From: DSVZ01 sp037439785
GTDB taxonomy: Bacteria; Verrucomicrobiota; Verrucomicrobiia; Limisphaerales; J093
Length of the DNA: 64,000 nt
Assembly (NCBI GenBank): GCA_037439785.1
Contig: JBBIVJ010000014.1
Span: forward strand, 1 to 64,000
Direction of reading: 5' to 3'
A program made the translations under genes and the position numbers. The stretch's first letter is position 1, and each line of letters begins with the position of its first letter. A model generated the notes under the pieces. That model was not told the origin of the DNA, did not search any database, and worked only from the letters and a program-made list of their open reading frames with translations. Positions 52,949-64,000 of the stretch are shown piece by piece.

Positions 52949-53410
52949 TCAGGTGGTGAAGCTGGCCACCCGTGGCTGCACCAGGCGGGCGTAGTCGGCC
53001 CAGGCCATCCGGATCACCTCGGTGTGCGAGCCGGCGTTGAAGGCGAGGTGCTCGGAGGCGGCCAGCGCGGGGGCGGCGTACACCTCCAGCCCGTACAGGT
53101 TGCCGAAGGGCGGCATGGCGCCGACCTCGCAATCAGGGAACAGGCTGGCGAACTCCTCCTCCGTGGCGAAGCGCACCTCCTCCTGGCCGGTCAGCTCGAC
53201 CAGGTCACGGAGCACCACCTTGCGGTGGGCGGGCAGCACCGCCATCGCAAACCGGTCACCCACCTTGATGATGACCGTCTTGGCCAGGTCCCGGCCGGGG
53301 AGGTGGACCGAAGCGGCGACCTCCTGGGCGGTGAAGGCCGGCGAGTGTGTGATGACGGTGTACTTGATTTGGTGCTGGTCCAGAAACTCCTTGAGCTTGC
53401 GGGCAATCAT
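52949..53410 (-). CDS. YbaK/EbsC-type aminoacyl-tRNA deacylase
   Basis: 153 residues. Domain motifs LAKTVIIKVGDRFAMAVLPAHRKV with the conserved Lys, and AMPPFGNLYGLEVYAAPALAASEHLAFNAGSHTEVIRM. These proteins hydrolyse mischarged tRNA (for example Cys- or Ala-tRNA-Pro). It is of the free-standing type. GGAGGA lies three bases before the ATG (53414-53419), one of the few visible Shine-Dalgarno sequences in the window. Confidence 0.88.
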   Translation of the reverse strand: MIARKLKEFLDQHQIKYTVITHSPAFTAQEVAASVHLPGRDLAKTVIIKVGDRFAMAVLPAHRKVVLRDLVELTGQEEVRFATEEEFASLFPDCEVGAMPPFGNLYGLEVYAAPALAASEHLAFNAGSHTEVIRMAWADYARLVQPRVASFTT

Positions 53411-53413
53411 GGT

Positions 53414-53419
53414 TCCTCC
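53414..53419 (-). promoter_or_regulatory. Shine-Dalgarno of the YbaK-type gene
   Basis: GGAGGA, three bases before the ATG at 53410. Spacing is tight. It contrasts with the many genes that lack such a site. Confidence 0.55.
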
Positions 53420-53546
53420 GGGTTGAGCTTGACGCCTCAAGCTACGCACCCGCCCGGGCAATGCAAGGGGCGGCGCGGACTTGCGTGGGGCCGGCCCGCA
53501 AGGCTGAATGCGCCCGGCCGGCCGGCAGGGTCGGTCGCGCGCGTCC

Positions 53547-54524
53547 ATGAACACCGGCAAGGCAGCGGCGGGAGGCGGCACCGCGTGGCGGGCCCTGGCG
53601 ACCGAATACCTCGGGCTGCTGCTGGCCCTGGGCGCGTTGCTGGCCTGCTTTGGCCTCTCCACCCCGCACTTCCTGACCGCCGAGAACTTCCGCGCCCTCG
53701 CCAACCAGATTCCCGCCGCCGTGCTGCTGGCCACGGGCATGACCTGCGTGCTCATGGTGGCGGAGATTGATCTCTCGGTGGGCTCGGTGCTGGGGCTGGC
53801 GACCGCGGTGATGGGCGTGGCTCTGGCGCGCTGGGACTGGCCACTGGGCGCGGCGGTGCTGCTGGCCCTCGCCGCCGGCGCCGGCTGCGGCCTGCTCAAC
53901 GGCCTGGTCACGCTGCGCTGGCAGGTGCCCTCCTTCATCGTCACCCTGGGCATGCTGGAAATGGCCCGCGGCGGCGCGCATGCCCTGTCTGGCTCGCGCA
54001 CCCAGTACATCGGCGCCGAGGTGGCCGGCATAGCCGAGACGCACGTCCTGGGCTTGTCGCTGCCCTTCCTGTTGACGCTGGCGGTGGTGGCGCTGACCCA
54101 TCTGACCCTGACGCGCACGGTGTTCGGGCGCTACGTGGTCGCCATCGGCACCAACGAGGAGGCCGTTCGCCTCAGCGGCATTGACCCCCGCCCGGTCAAG
54201 CTGACGGTCTTCGGCCTCTCCGGTTTGCTGGTGGGGTTGGCGGCGGTGATTGACACCTCACGGTACCAGGCGGCCAACCCGAACGCCGGCACCGGCTTCG
54301 AACTCCAGGCCATCGCCGCGGCGGTCATTGGCGGCACCAGCCTGATGGGGGGGCGCGGCTCGGTCCTGAACACTTTCCTGGGCGTGCTCATCATCACCGT
54401 GCTCAACGCCGGCCTGGCCGGCCTGGGCGCGCGGGATGAAACCAAACGCCTGGTCACCGGCGCCGTCATTGTGGCCGCGGTCATTCTCGACCGCTACCGC
54501 CAACGCCTGATGCGCCCGGCCTGA
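53547..54524 (+). CDS. Sugar ABC transporter permease, RbsC type
   Basis: 325 residues, 8-10 membrane helices. The family motif VAEIDLSVGSVLGLATAVMG and the later GTNEEAVRLSGIDPRPVKLTVFGLSG and AAAVIGGTSLMGGRGSVLNTFLGV are those of ribose/xylose permeases. The in-frame start at 53508 would add 13 residues that look like intergenic sequence. No ATPase (rbsA) or binding protein (rbsB) gene adjoins it; the next gene is a ribokinase, 10 bases downstream. Either the partners are elsewhere or the operon has been split. Confidence 0.9.
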   Translation: MNTGKAAAGGGTAWRALATEYLGLLLALGALLACFGLSTPHFLTAENFRALANQIPAAVLLATGMTCVLMVAEIDLSVGSVLGLATAVMGVALARWDWPLGAAVLLALAAGAGCGLLNGLVTLRWQVPSFIVTLGMLEMARGGAHALSGSRTQYIGAEVAGIAETHVLGLSLPFLLTLAVVALTHLTLTRTVFGRYVVAIGTNEEAVRLSGIDPRPVKLTVFGLSGLLVGLAAVIDTSRYQAANPNAGTGFELQAIAAAVIGGTSLMGGRGSVLNTFLGVLIITVLNAGLAGLGARDETKRLVTGAVIVAAVILDRYRQRLMRPA

Positions 54525-54534
54525 GGTCCGGCTC

Positions 54535-55458
54535 ATGAAACCCTCCCTCGTGGTGGTGGGCAGCTCGAACACGGACATGATCATCCGTCTGGACCGCCTG
54601 CCGCGGCCGGGGGAGACGCTCCTCGGCGGCGCCTTCGCCCTGGCTGCCGGCGGCAAGGGCGCCAACCAGGCCGTTGCCGCCGCCCGCGCGGGCGGGCGGG
54701 TGACCTTCATCGCCCGCGTGGGCCGCGACCTCTTCGGTGACCAGGCCCTTGCCGGTTTCCGGCGCGACGGCCTGGACGTGCGGTTTGTCCGGCGCGACCG
54801 GACCGAACCCTCGGGCGTGGCGCTGATCTTTGTGGCGCGCAACGGCGAGAACTGCATCGCCGTGGCCGCAGGGGCCAACGCCCGGCTGGCCCCTGCGGAC
54901 GTACGGAAGGCCCGTGCCGCCATCGCGCAGGCCAGTTCGGTGGTGCTGCAGCTTGAAACACCGCTGGAGGCCGTGCAGGCCGCCGCGGAACTGGCCGGCC
55001 GCACGGGCGTCCGCGTGATCCTGAATCCGGCCCCGGCCCGGCCATTGCCCGACACGTTGCTCCGCCGGGTGGCGATCCTCACCCCCAACGAAACCGAGGC
55101 GGAGCGGCTCACCGGCGTGCGTGTGCGGGACGCGGCCTCTGCCGCGAAGGCCGCCGACCGGCTGCTGGCCCGGGGCGTCCGAACGGTGATCCTCACGCTG
55201 GGGGCGCGGGGGGCGTTTATGGCGGGGCCGGAACTGCGGCGGCTGGTCCCGGGTTTCAAGGTCCGGGCCGTGGACACCACCGCTGCCGGCGACGTGTTCA
55301 ACGGCGCGCTGGCCGTGGCCCTGGGCGAAGGCCGGCCGCTGCTCGATGCGGTGCGCTTTGCCCACGCCGCCGCCGCGATTTCCGTGACCCGCCCCGGCGC
55401 CCAGCCCTCGGCGCCCCGGCGGGCCGAAATCGAACGCTTTCTGGCCGCACACCGCTGA
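54535..55458 (+). CDS. rbsK: Ribokinase (PfkB family)
   Basis: 307 residues: SSNTDMIIRLDRLPRPGETLLGG at the start, GGKGANQAVAAARAGG near 40-55, and DTTAAGDVFNGALAVAL with the catalytic Asp near 255. Phosphorylates ribose at C5. Cotranscribed with the RbsC-type permease; together they suggest pentose (possibly nucleoside-derived ribose) uptake and use. Confidence 0.9.
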   Translation: MKPSLVVVGSSNTDMIIRLDRLPRPGETLLGGAFALAAGGKGANQAVAAARAGGRVTFIARVGRDLFGDQALAGFRRDGLDVRFVRRDRTEPSGVALIFVARNGENCIAVAAGANARLAPADVRKARAAIAQASSVVLQLETPLEAVQAAAELAGRTGVRVILNPAPARPLPDTLLRRVAILTPNETEAERLTGVRVRDAASAAKAADRLLARGVRTVILTLGARGAFMAGPELRRLVPGFKVRAVDTTAAGDVFNGALAVALGEGRPLLDAVRFAHAAAAISVTRPGAQPSAPRRAEIERFLAAHR

Positions 55459-55514
55459 GCGGGCCGGCGCGTGCGGCCCATGTTTTGCGGCTGGCCGGCC
55501 GGGGCGGGACGGCC

Positions 55515-55520
55515 TAGGCT
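55515..55520 (+). promoter_or_regulatory. Candidate -10 element upstream of ribBA
   Basis: TAGGCT, nine bases before the GTG start at 55530, three more than in the other candidate leaderless genes. A leader of a few nucleotides is possible. No FMN riboswitch was seen in this 71-base gap. Confidence 0.35.
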
Positions 55521-55529
55521 GGCGGGCCT

Positions 55530-56732
55530 GTGAAGCGTGCGGAGTTTGACTCCATTGAAGACCTGATCGCGGACATCCGCCGGGGGCGGATGGTGATCGT
55601 GGTGGATGACGCGGACCGGGAGAACGAGGGGGACCTGGTCATGGCCGCCGAGCACGTGACGCCCGAGGCGGTCAACTTCATGGCCCGGTTCGGCCGGGGG
55701 TTGATCTGCGTGCCCACCACCTCGGAACGGCTGCAGCAGTTGGGCATCGAGCGGATGGTCAGGGACAACCGCGAATCCTTCAAAACCGACTTCCAGGTGA
55801 GCGTGGACGCCGCCCGCGGCATCACCACCGGCATCAGCGCCGCGGACCGGGCGCGGACCATCGCCGTGCTGGCGGACCCGACGGCCACCCCCAGCGACCT
55901 GGTGCAGCCGGGGCACGTTTTCCCGTTGCGCAGCAAGCCCGGAGGCGTGCTGCAACGCGCCGGCCACACCGAGGCCGCGGTGGACCTGGCGCTGCTGGCC
56001 GGCTGCCGGCCCGTGGCGGTGATCTGCGAGATCATGAGCGACGACGGCTCGATGGCCCGGTTGCCCGAGCTGCGGCGCTTCGCCCGCCGGCACAAGCTGC
56101 GGTTGGGGACCATCGAGGCGCTCATTGCCCATCGCCGTACCCGCGAACGGCTGGTCGAACGGCTCGAGACCGTCCACCTGCCCACCGAGTATGGCGATTT
56201 TGACCTGCACCTGTACCGGTCCAAGCTCGACGGCCAGCACCACCTGGCGCTGGTGCGGGGCGCAGTGGCCGGCCGCGACCACGTCCTGGTGCGCGTCCAC
56301 AGCGAATGCCTGACCGGCGACGTGTTCGGCTCGCGGCGGTGCGACTGCGGGCCGCAGCTTCACCAGGCGCTGCGGCAGATCAGCGAGGCCGGCCGCGGCG
56401 TGCTGGTGTACATGCGCCAGGAGGGCCGCGGCATCGGCCTGCCCGCCAAAATCCGCGCCTACAAACTCCAGGAGGCCGGCCTGGACACCGTCGAAGCCAA
56501 CCTCAAGCTCGGCTTCCCGATGGACCTGCGCGAGTACGGCCTGGGCGCGCAAATCCTCGCCGACCTCGGCCTGCGCACCATCCGCCTGCTCACCAACAAT
56601 CCCCGCAAGCTGGTCGGCCTGGAAGGCTACGGCCTGACCATCACCGAGGTGGTGCCCATCCGCGTCCCGCCCAATCCCCACAACGCCCGCTACCTCCAGG
56701 CCAAGCGCGAGAAAATGGGACATCTGCTCTGA
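55530..56732 (+). CDS. ribBA: Bifunctional DHBP synthase / GTP cyclohydrolase II
   Basis: 400 residues, GTG start. The N-terminal RibB half has DDADRENEGDLVMAAEHV (27-43) and TGISAADRA; the RibA half has the zinc ligands C260, C271 and C273 (SECLTGDVFGSRRCDCG) and YMRQEGRGIGL. Both active sites look intact. It makes the two starting compounds of riboflavin. ribH follows 21 bases later. Confidence 0.95.
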   Translation: MKRAEFDSIEDLIADIRRGRMVIVVDDADRENEGDLVMAAEHVTPEAVNFMARFGRGLICVPTTSERLQQLGIERMVRDNRESFKTDFQVSVDAARGITTGISAADRARTIAVLADPTATPSDLVQPGHVFPLRSKPGGVLQRAGHTEAAVDLALLAGCRPVAVICEIMSDDGSMARLPELRRFARRHKLRLGTIEALIAHRRTRERLVERLETVHLPTEYGDFDLHLYRSKLDGQHHLALVRGAVAGRDHVLVRVHSECLTGDVFGSRRCDCGPQLHQALRQISEAGRGVLVYMRQEGRGIGLPAKIRAYKLQEAGLDTVEANLKLGFPMDLREYGLGAQILADLGLRTIRLLTNNPRKLVGLEGYGLTITEVVPIRVPPNPHNARYLQAKREKMGHLL

Positions 56733-56753
56733 ACCCATCCCGCCCGCCCGGCC

Positions 56754-57218
56754 ATGCTGCTAGCCCTCAAACCCCGCAAGGTGCGCGCCCGCGGCGGCCG
56801 TTTCGCCGTGGTCGCCTCGCGCTACAACCCCCGCTACGCCGACGCCCTGGTCCGCGCCGCGCGCTCCACCCTCCAGGCGGCGGGGGCGGAGGTGACGGTG
56901 TACCGCGTGCCGGGGGCCTTCGAGATTCCGGCCGTCGCCGCCCGGCTGGTCCGCGCCCCGGCCCCGCGCTTCGAGGCCCTGATCTGTCTGGGCGTGGTGG
57001 TCCGCGGCGAAACGGCCCATGCCGACCTCATCGGTCGTGCGGTGACCGACGCGCTGATGCGGCTGCAGCTCGAGCACGCCCTGCCGGTCATCCACGAGGT
57101 CCTGCTGCTGGACAACGAGGACCAGGCCCGGGCCCGGTGCCTAGGCGAACTCAACCGCGGGCGCGAGGCCGCCGAGACGGCCCTGGCCATGGCCGCGTTG
57201 ATGCGGCGGCTGGCCTGA
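56754..57218 (+). CDS. ribH: 6,7-dimethyl-8-ribityllumazine synthase
   Basis: 154 residues. Conserved SRYNPRY, VYRVPGAFEIPAVA, GVVVRGETAHADLI (with the catalytic-region His) and the VIHEVLLLDNEDQA region. It joins the RibA and RibB product branches. Part of the ribBA-ribH operon; ribD and ribE are not here. Confidence 0.94.
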   Translation: MLLALKPRKVRARGGRFAVVASRYNPRYADALVRAARSTLQAAGAEVTVYRVPGAFEIPAVAARLVRAPAPRFEALICLGVVVRGETAHADLIGRAVTDALMRLQLEHALPVIHEVLLLDNEDQARARCLGELNRGREAAETALAMAALMRRLA

Positions 57219-57241
57219 ACGGCGCCGGCTCGTGGTGGTGG

Positions 57242-57494
57242 GCCTGCCCGTGCGGCGCACGGACAGGCGCCCATCCGCCGGTGTTTAGCAGGCTGTTGAA
57301 AAAAGTGGTGTTCCAAGAAAATGACCTTCGAATTTCCTTGGAAATGCGCATGTTTTTGTCCGCGAAATGACTTTTTCAACACCCTGTTAGGGGCACGGGC
57401 AGCTTCGGGCTTGGGGTTTTGGATTTCGGGGTTAGTTGGTAGCCGCCGGCGTGAGCCGGCAGACAGATGGTCCGCCGCGTGTCCACGGCGGCTA
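57242..57494 (+). repeat. Second hairpin module, copy C (interrupted)
   Basis: GCCTGCCCGTGC-GGC-GCACGGACAGGC (57242-57268), then the insertion 57286-57389, a CTTCGGGCTTGG stretch, GCCGGC-GTGA-GCCGGC (57445-57460) and TCCGCCGCG with ACGGCGGC near 57471-57491. Order and orientation match 14191-14383. Confidence 0.65.
57286..57389. mobile_element. MITE-like non-coding element with TA ends
   Basis: About 104 bases. Left end TAGCAGGCTGTTGAAAAA; right end, read inward on the other strand, TAACAGGGTGTTGAAAAA: 16 of 18 positions agree. The flanking TA at each end may be the target duplication used by IS630/mariner-type transposases. The interior contains a second inverted pair (TTCCAAG and CTTGGAA) and is clearly less GC-rich than its surroundings. 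No transposase is encoded, so it would need one in trans. Confidence 0.65.
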
Positions 57495-57587
57495 GGGGGA
57501 AGCGGGGCGCAGGCTTACCAAGGGAAAAGGCCGGATCGGCGGGGGCGCCGACCCTCCTACCAGCCGACGAGAAGAGACCACTTCGGG

Positions 57588-57863
57588 GAGGGACCGCGTC
57601 CTCGCGGTCCCCACCGGAACAGGCAGGCCGCACGCGCCAGACCACCGTAGCGCCGACTGGCAGCTCGCGATACGGCCGGATGCCCAAGAGCGCCGGCCGT
57701 CGGCCGGTCGGCGAAACGGTGGCCGGTCCCTTCAGCCCCCCCGCCCGCCGGCTCGAAGCCGGCGACACGGCAGGCCGGGAAGCCTGCGCTACTTGCCGGG
57801 CTGGTAGCCCGGCGGGACGGGCAGGTTGCCCGTTCCACCCAGGGCCGGCTGGAAGCCGGCGCG
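57588..57863 (+). repeat. Dispersed hairpin-rich repeat unit, copy C
   Basis: Homologue of 13911-14180. Stem-loops: GGGACCGCG-TCCT-CGCGGTCCC (57590-57611), GCCGGCT-CGA-AGCCGGC, GCAGGCC-GGGA-AGCCTGC, CGGGCT-GGT-AGCCCG and CGGGCA-GGT-TGCCCG. It has one more hairpin than copy A. Confidence 0.75.
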
Positions 57864-57977
57864 TCTGTTGACTGTCCCCGCGTCACCGCAGCGGCTACAG
57901 CCGGGCGGTTAAACCCGGCGCGGCAGGGTCGCGTTTGAGATTGCGAGCAGGGGCCGCCGGTTTTTTAACTCCATGCC

Positions 57978-59324
57978 GTGCGCACTGTGACCGCATCCAT
58001 CAGCCCGGTCAGTGGCGGCGCGGGCGGAGAACAGCTCCTGCGGCGGGCCGGCCGGAGCGGGGGGGGCCGTTCCCCGGTCTGGGGGTGCGTGGGTGCGGCG
58101 TTGCTGCTGGTGGCGGGAGGGACGGGGTGCTCGACCTCGCACGCCAAGCGGCTGGCCTACCGCTACACGCCGGCCTACGGGGTCGAGGACCCGGCGTTTG
58201 TGCGGGTGCTGGAGGGGCAGGGCGGGGGGGTGGCCGAGGGCAACCGGGCGGTCCTGCTCAACAACGGGAACGAGTTTTTCCCGGCCATGTTCGAGGCCAT
58301 CCGGCAGGCGCGGCACAGCATCAACCTCGAGTTGTACATCTTTGCCGAGGGCCGGGTGGGACAGGCGTTTGCCGAGGCGCTCAGCGCCCGGGCGCGGGAA
58401 GGGGTGGTGGTGCGGGTGCTGGTGGATGCGTTCGGGGACCGGACGGGTCGGTTGAACCGGGCGATGGAGGCGGCGGGGGTGCGGTTCCGCGCCTACAAGC
58501 CCATCCGGCTCTGGCAACTGCCCAAGACCGGCGACCGCACGCACCGCAAGATTCTCACCGTGGATGGCCGCATCGGCTTCACCGGGGGGTTTGGGGTGGA
58601 TGACCGGTGGGCGGGGGACGCGCGGCATCCCGGGGAGTGGCGCGAGGTGGTGGTGCAGGTCGAAGGACCGGTGGTGCAGCAGTTGCAGCGGCTGTTTCTG
58701 TATAACTGGCTGTACGCCACGGGGGAGGTGTTGGATGAGCCGGGCAGCTTCGATCCGGTCCCCCCGGCGGGTCCGCTCCGGGCGCAGGCGGTGGGCAGCA
58801 CGCGAGGCTCCCATGTCTCCCCCGCCAAGCTCCATTACTACACGGCCATCAAGGCCGCCCGGCGGCGGGTGTGGATCGAGAGCGCCTATTTTTTGCCGGA
58901 CCGGGACTTCCTCCGTGCGCTGGTGGCCGCCGCGCAGCGGGGGGTGGACGTCCGGCTGCTGCTGCCGGGGCGGCACACGGACATTCCGCTGTCCCGCTAT
59001 GCGGCGCGCAGTGATTACGATGAGCTGCTCCGGGGCGGGGTGCGCATCTTCGAGTACCAGCCCACCATGCTGCACACCAAGTTGATGGTGGTGGACAGCC
59101 TCTGGACCAGCATCGGCTCGATCAACTTCACCGCCCGCTCGATGCGGGCCAACGCCGAGGCCAACGTGGCCGTGCTTGATCGGGATTTCGCCCGCCAGGC
59201 CGAGGCCCTCATCGAGGCCGACCTGGCCGAATGCGTCGAGATCACGCGTGAGGCGTGGGCGCGGCGCGGGCTGTGCGAGCGGCTGCGGGAAAGCTACGCC
59301 AGTCTGTACAAATCGCTGTTTTGA
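57978..59324 (+). CDS. Phospholipase D-type cardiolipin synthase (ClsB-like), possible lipoprotein
   Basis: 448 residues, GTG start; TTAACT lies seven bases upstream. Two HKD motifs: HRKILTVDGRIGFTGG (His near 189) and HTKLMVVDSLWTSIGS (His near 366), as required for phosphatidyl transfer. Instead of the two membrane helices of ClsA, the N-terminus has one hydrophobic segment ending in AGGTGC (Cys51), which resembles a lipobox after a long N-region. It may thus act on the outer face of a membrane. It stands alone. Confidence 0.85.
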   Translation: MRTVTASISPVSGGAGGEQLLRRAGRSGGGRSPVWGCVGAALLLVAGGTGCSTSHAKRLAYRYTPAYGVEDPAFVRVLEGQGGGVAEGNRAVLLNNGNEFFPAMFEAIRQARHSINLELYIFAEGRVGQAFAEALSARAREGVVVRVLVDAFGDRTGRLNRAMEAAGVRFRAYKPIRLWQLPKTGDRTHRKILTVDGRIGFTGGFGVDDRWAGDARHPGEWREVVVQVEGPVVQQLQRLFLYNWLYATGEVLDEPGSFDPVPPAGPLRAQAVGSTRGSHVSPAKLHYYTAIKAARRRVWIESAYFLPDRDFLRALVAAAQRGVDVRLLLPGRHTDIPLSRYAARSDYDELLRGGVRIFEYQPTMLHTKLMVVDSLWTSIGSINFTARSMRANAEANVAVLDRDFARQAEALIEADLAECVEITREAWARRGLCERLRESYASLYKSLF

Positions 59325-59350
59325 GGGGCGCGGCGGCGGCCGGAGCCGGC

Positions 59351-60832
59351 TCAGGGCAGCAGGGTGGAGCCCATCAGCCAGCGGTCGCACTCGCGGGCGG
59401 CGCCGCGGCCTTCCTGGATTGCCCACACCACCAGGCTTTGGCCGCGCCGGCAGTCCCCGGCGGCAAAAACGCCCGGCACGTTGGTGTGGTAGTGGCCGGG
59501 CTCGGCCTTGATGTTCGAGCGGGGGTCCCGCTCGAGGCCGAGCTGGTCCAGGAGGGCCTGCTCGGGCCCCAGGAAGCCCATCGCCAGCAGGACCAGTTGC
59601 GCGGGCAGCTCCTTTTCGGTGCCGGGCACTTCCCGGGGCAGGTACCGGCCCTGGGCGTCTTTTTCCCAGGTGACCTGAACCGTGCGCACGCCGGCCACGT
59701 GGCCCTGGGCATCGCCGAGGAACTTTTTGACCGTGGTGAGGTACACGCGGGGGTCGGCGCCAAAGACGGCGGCGGCCTCTTCCTGGCCGTAGTCGAGGCG
59801 GTAGATTTTGGGCCACTCGGGCCAGGGGTTGTCCGGGGCGCGCTCCAGAGGGGGGCGGGGGAGGATTTCCAGTTGGACCAGGCTGCGGCAGCCCTGACGC
59901 AGGGCGGTGCCGCAGCAGTCGGTGCCGGTGTCGCCGCCGCCCACCACCACGACGTCCTTGCCGGCGGCGTCCAGAAAGCTGCCGTCGGCGGTGCCGTCGA
60001 GCAGGCGGCGGGTGCTGGCGGTGAGGTATTCCATGGCGAAGTGGACGCCGCGCAGGTCGCGGCCCTCGACCGGCAGGTCGCGCGGGCGAGTGGCGCCGGT
60101 GCAGAGGATGACGGCGTCGAAACGGGAGCGCAGAAGGCGGGGGTCGTAGTTGACGCCCACCTCGGTGCCGGTGAGGAAGTGGACGCCCTCGGCGGCCATC
60201 AGGTCCACCCGGCGCTGCACGATCTGCTTGTCCAGTTTCATGTTGGGGATGCCGTACTGGAGCAGGCCGCCGGGGCGGTCGGCGCGTTCAAAGACGGTGA
60301 CCTCGTGGCCGGCGCGGTTGAGTTGGGCGGCGGCGGCCAGGCCGGCGGGGCCGGAGCCGACGATGGCGACGCGTTTGTCGGTGCGTACGGCGGGGGGGTG
60401 GGGTTGGACCCAGCCCTCGTCCCAGCCGCGGTCAATGATGGCGCACTCGATTGCCTTGATGGTGACCGGGGCGGTGACCAGGCCGGCGTTGCAGGAGCCC
60501 TCGCAGGGGGCGGGGCAGACGCGGCCGGTGAACTCGGGGAAGTTGATGGTCTTGTGGAGCCGTTCGAGGGCCTCGGCCCAGAGGCCGCGATAGACCAGGT
60601 CGTTCCACTCGGGAATGAGGTTGTTGATGGGGCAGCCGGAGGCCATCCCGTTGAGGATTTTGCCGATGTGGCAGAACGGCGTGCCGCAGTCCATGCAGCG
60701 GGCGGCCTGCTGACGGAGGCGATCATCGGAGGCGTGCCGGTGGAACTCGTTCCAGTCCGTGAGGCGCTCGAGGGCGGGCCGGTCCAGGGGCAGTTCGCGG
60801 GCGTATTCGAGGAAACCGGTGGGTTTTCCCAT
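59351..60832 (-). CDS. gltD: Glutamate synthase small subunit
   Basis: 493 residues. N-terminal iron-sulfur Cys clusters C46, C49, C54 and C106, C110, C114; FAD site VAIVGSGPAGLAAAAQLNRAGHEV; NADPH site VVVVGGGDTGTDC. It feeds electrons from NADPH to GltB. Located 32 bases after gltB in a normal gltBD pair. Confidence 0.96.
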   Translation of the reverse strand: MGKPTGFLEYARELPLDRPALERLTDWNEFHRHASDDRLRQQAARCMDCGTPFCHIGKILNGMASGCPINNLIPEWNDLVYRGLWAEALERLHKTINFPEFTGRVCPAPCEGSCNAGLVTAPVTIKAIECAIIDRGWDEGWVQPHPPAVRTDKRVAIVGSGPAGLAAAAQLNRAGHEVTVFERADRPGGLLQYGIPNMKLDKQIVQRRVDLMAAEGVHFLTGTEVGVNYDPRLLRSRFDAVILCTGATRPRDLPVEGRDLRGVHFAMEYLTASTRRLLDGTADGSFLDAAGKDVVVVGGGDTGTDCCGTALRQGCRSLVQLEILPRPPLERAPDNPWPEWPKIYRLDYGQEEAAAVFGADPRVYLTTVKKFLGDAQGHVAGVRTVQVTWEKDAQGRYLPREVPGTEKELPAQLVLLAMGFLGPEQALLDQLGLERDPRSNIKAEPGHYHTNVPGVFAAGDCRRGQSLVVWAIQEGRGAARECDRWLMGSTLLP

Positions 60833-60864
60833 GTTGGCAAAAGGGGTGGGGGAGGAGGCGGGGT

Positions 60865-64000
<3,136 letters not shown>

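Larger units (their letters stand above)
57219..57977. other. Intergenic gap with repeats and a MITE-like insertion (cluster C)
   Basis: 759 bases without a supported gene. It holds one full set of both hairpin modules (57242-57494 and 57588-57863) plus the AT-richer element at 57286-57389 inserted into the first module. 57864-57977 shows only the likely promoter of the following gene. Confidence 0.7.

Noticed and set aside
55459..55529. FMN riboswitch upstream of ribBA
   Set aside because: The gap is only 71 bases and lacks the conserved AGGATATG-type segments.

Overview
The window is one contiguous piece of a very GC-rich (roughly 70%) bacterial chromosome. The gene content points to Verrucomicrobiota, most likely the Limisphaera/Pedosphaera side of the phylum. 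This is inferred from a combination of traits, not from a marker gene: a PilM/GspL-type secretion cluster with a secretin, a prepilin-type protein ending in an H/DG-type tail, a GloVer-type repeat protein, a TPR plus VCBS/ASPIC lipoprotein, a sulfatase, a Tat-exported Gfo/Idh oxidoreductase, an RRM protein next to IF-1, and secreted enzymes sharing a small C-terminal beta domain. I saw no rRNA, tRNA, CRISPR array, prophage or transposase gene.

Layout. 1-5.6 kb: a partial alpha-2-macroglobulin-like protein and an MsbA-type ABC exporter. 5.6-11.8 kb: a four-gene secretion operon (gspE, fused GspL-like protein, GspM-like protein, secretin) closed by a clear terminator. 12-17.1 kb: a second ABC exporter, then an operon of thiG, heptose kinase and an MnmC-type methyltransferase. 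17.4-21.5 kb: the large TPR/VCBS lipoprotein and a short-chain dehydrogenase. 21.6-26.7 kb: infA, an RRM protein with a structured leader, trpS, a gingipain-like exported protein and ubiX. 26.9-32.2 kb: a prepilin-like, PepSY, TonB-receptor and GloVer-protein operon that looks like metal or siderophore uptake. 32.5-38.1 kb: adk, EVE, VOC, HAD and a cellulase-like secreted enzyme. 38.1-42.9 kb: pabB-pabC-yhbY, a Gfo/Idh oxidoreductase and a DtxR/MntR regulator. 43-46.2 kb: an unrecognised pair of membrane and coiled-coil proteins. 46.9-51.2 kb: a large secreted protein and a sulfatase. 51.3-57.2 kb: AbgT transporter, YbaK protein, rbsC-like and rbsK genes, and ribBA-ribH. 58-64 kb: a phospholipase-D-type synthase and gltD-gltB (gltB runs off the end).

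Three patterns stand out. (1) At least seven first genes of transcription units carry a TAnnnT hexamer exactly six bases before the start codon, some with a -35-like TTG element 16-18 bases further up, and no Shine-Dalgarno; this predicts many leaderless mRNAs and helps fix start codons. (2) The long intergenic gaps at 13.9-14.4, 17.2, 46.3-46.8 and 57.2-57.9 kb are built from the same modular family of short perfect hairpins, in both orientations and in different order; one copy is interrupted by a roughly 104-bp MITE-like element with AT-richer sequence and TA ends. (3) The RRM gene has a predicted leader of about 130 nt whose last ten bases before the AUG pair perfectly with an upstream segment, suggesting control of translation by RNA structure.

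Tight gene packing with ATGA or GTGA stop-start overlaps is common inside operons and suggests translational coupling. All assignments come from reading the sequence by eye; no database search was possible.
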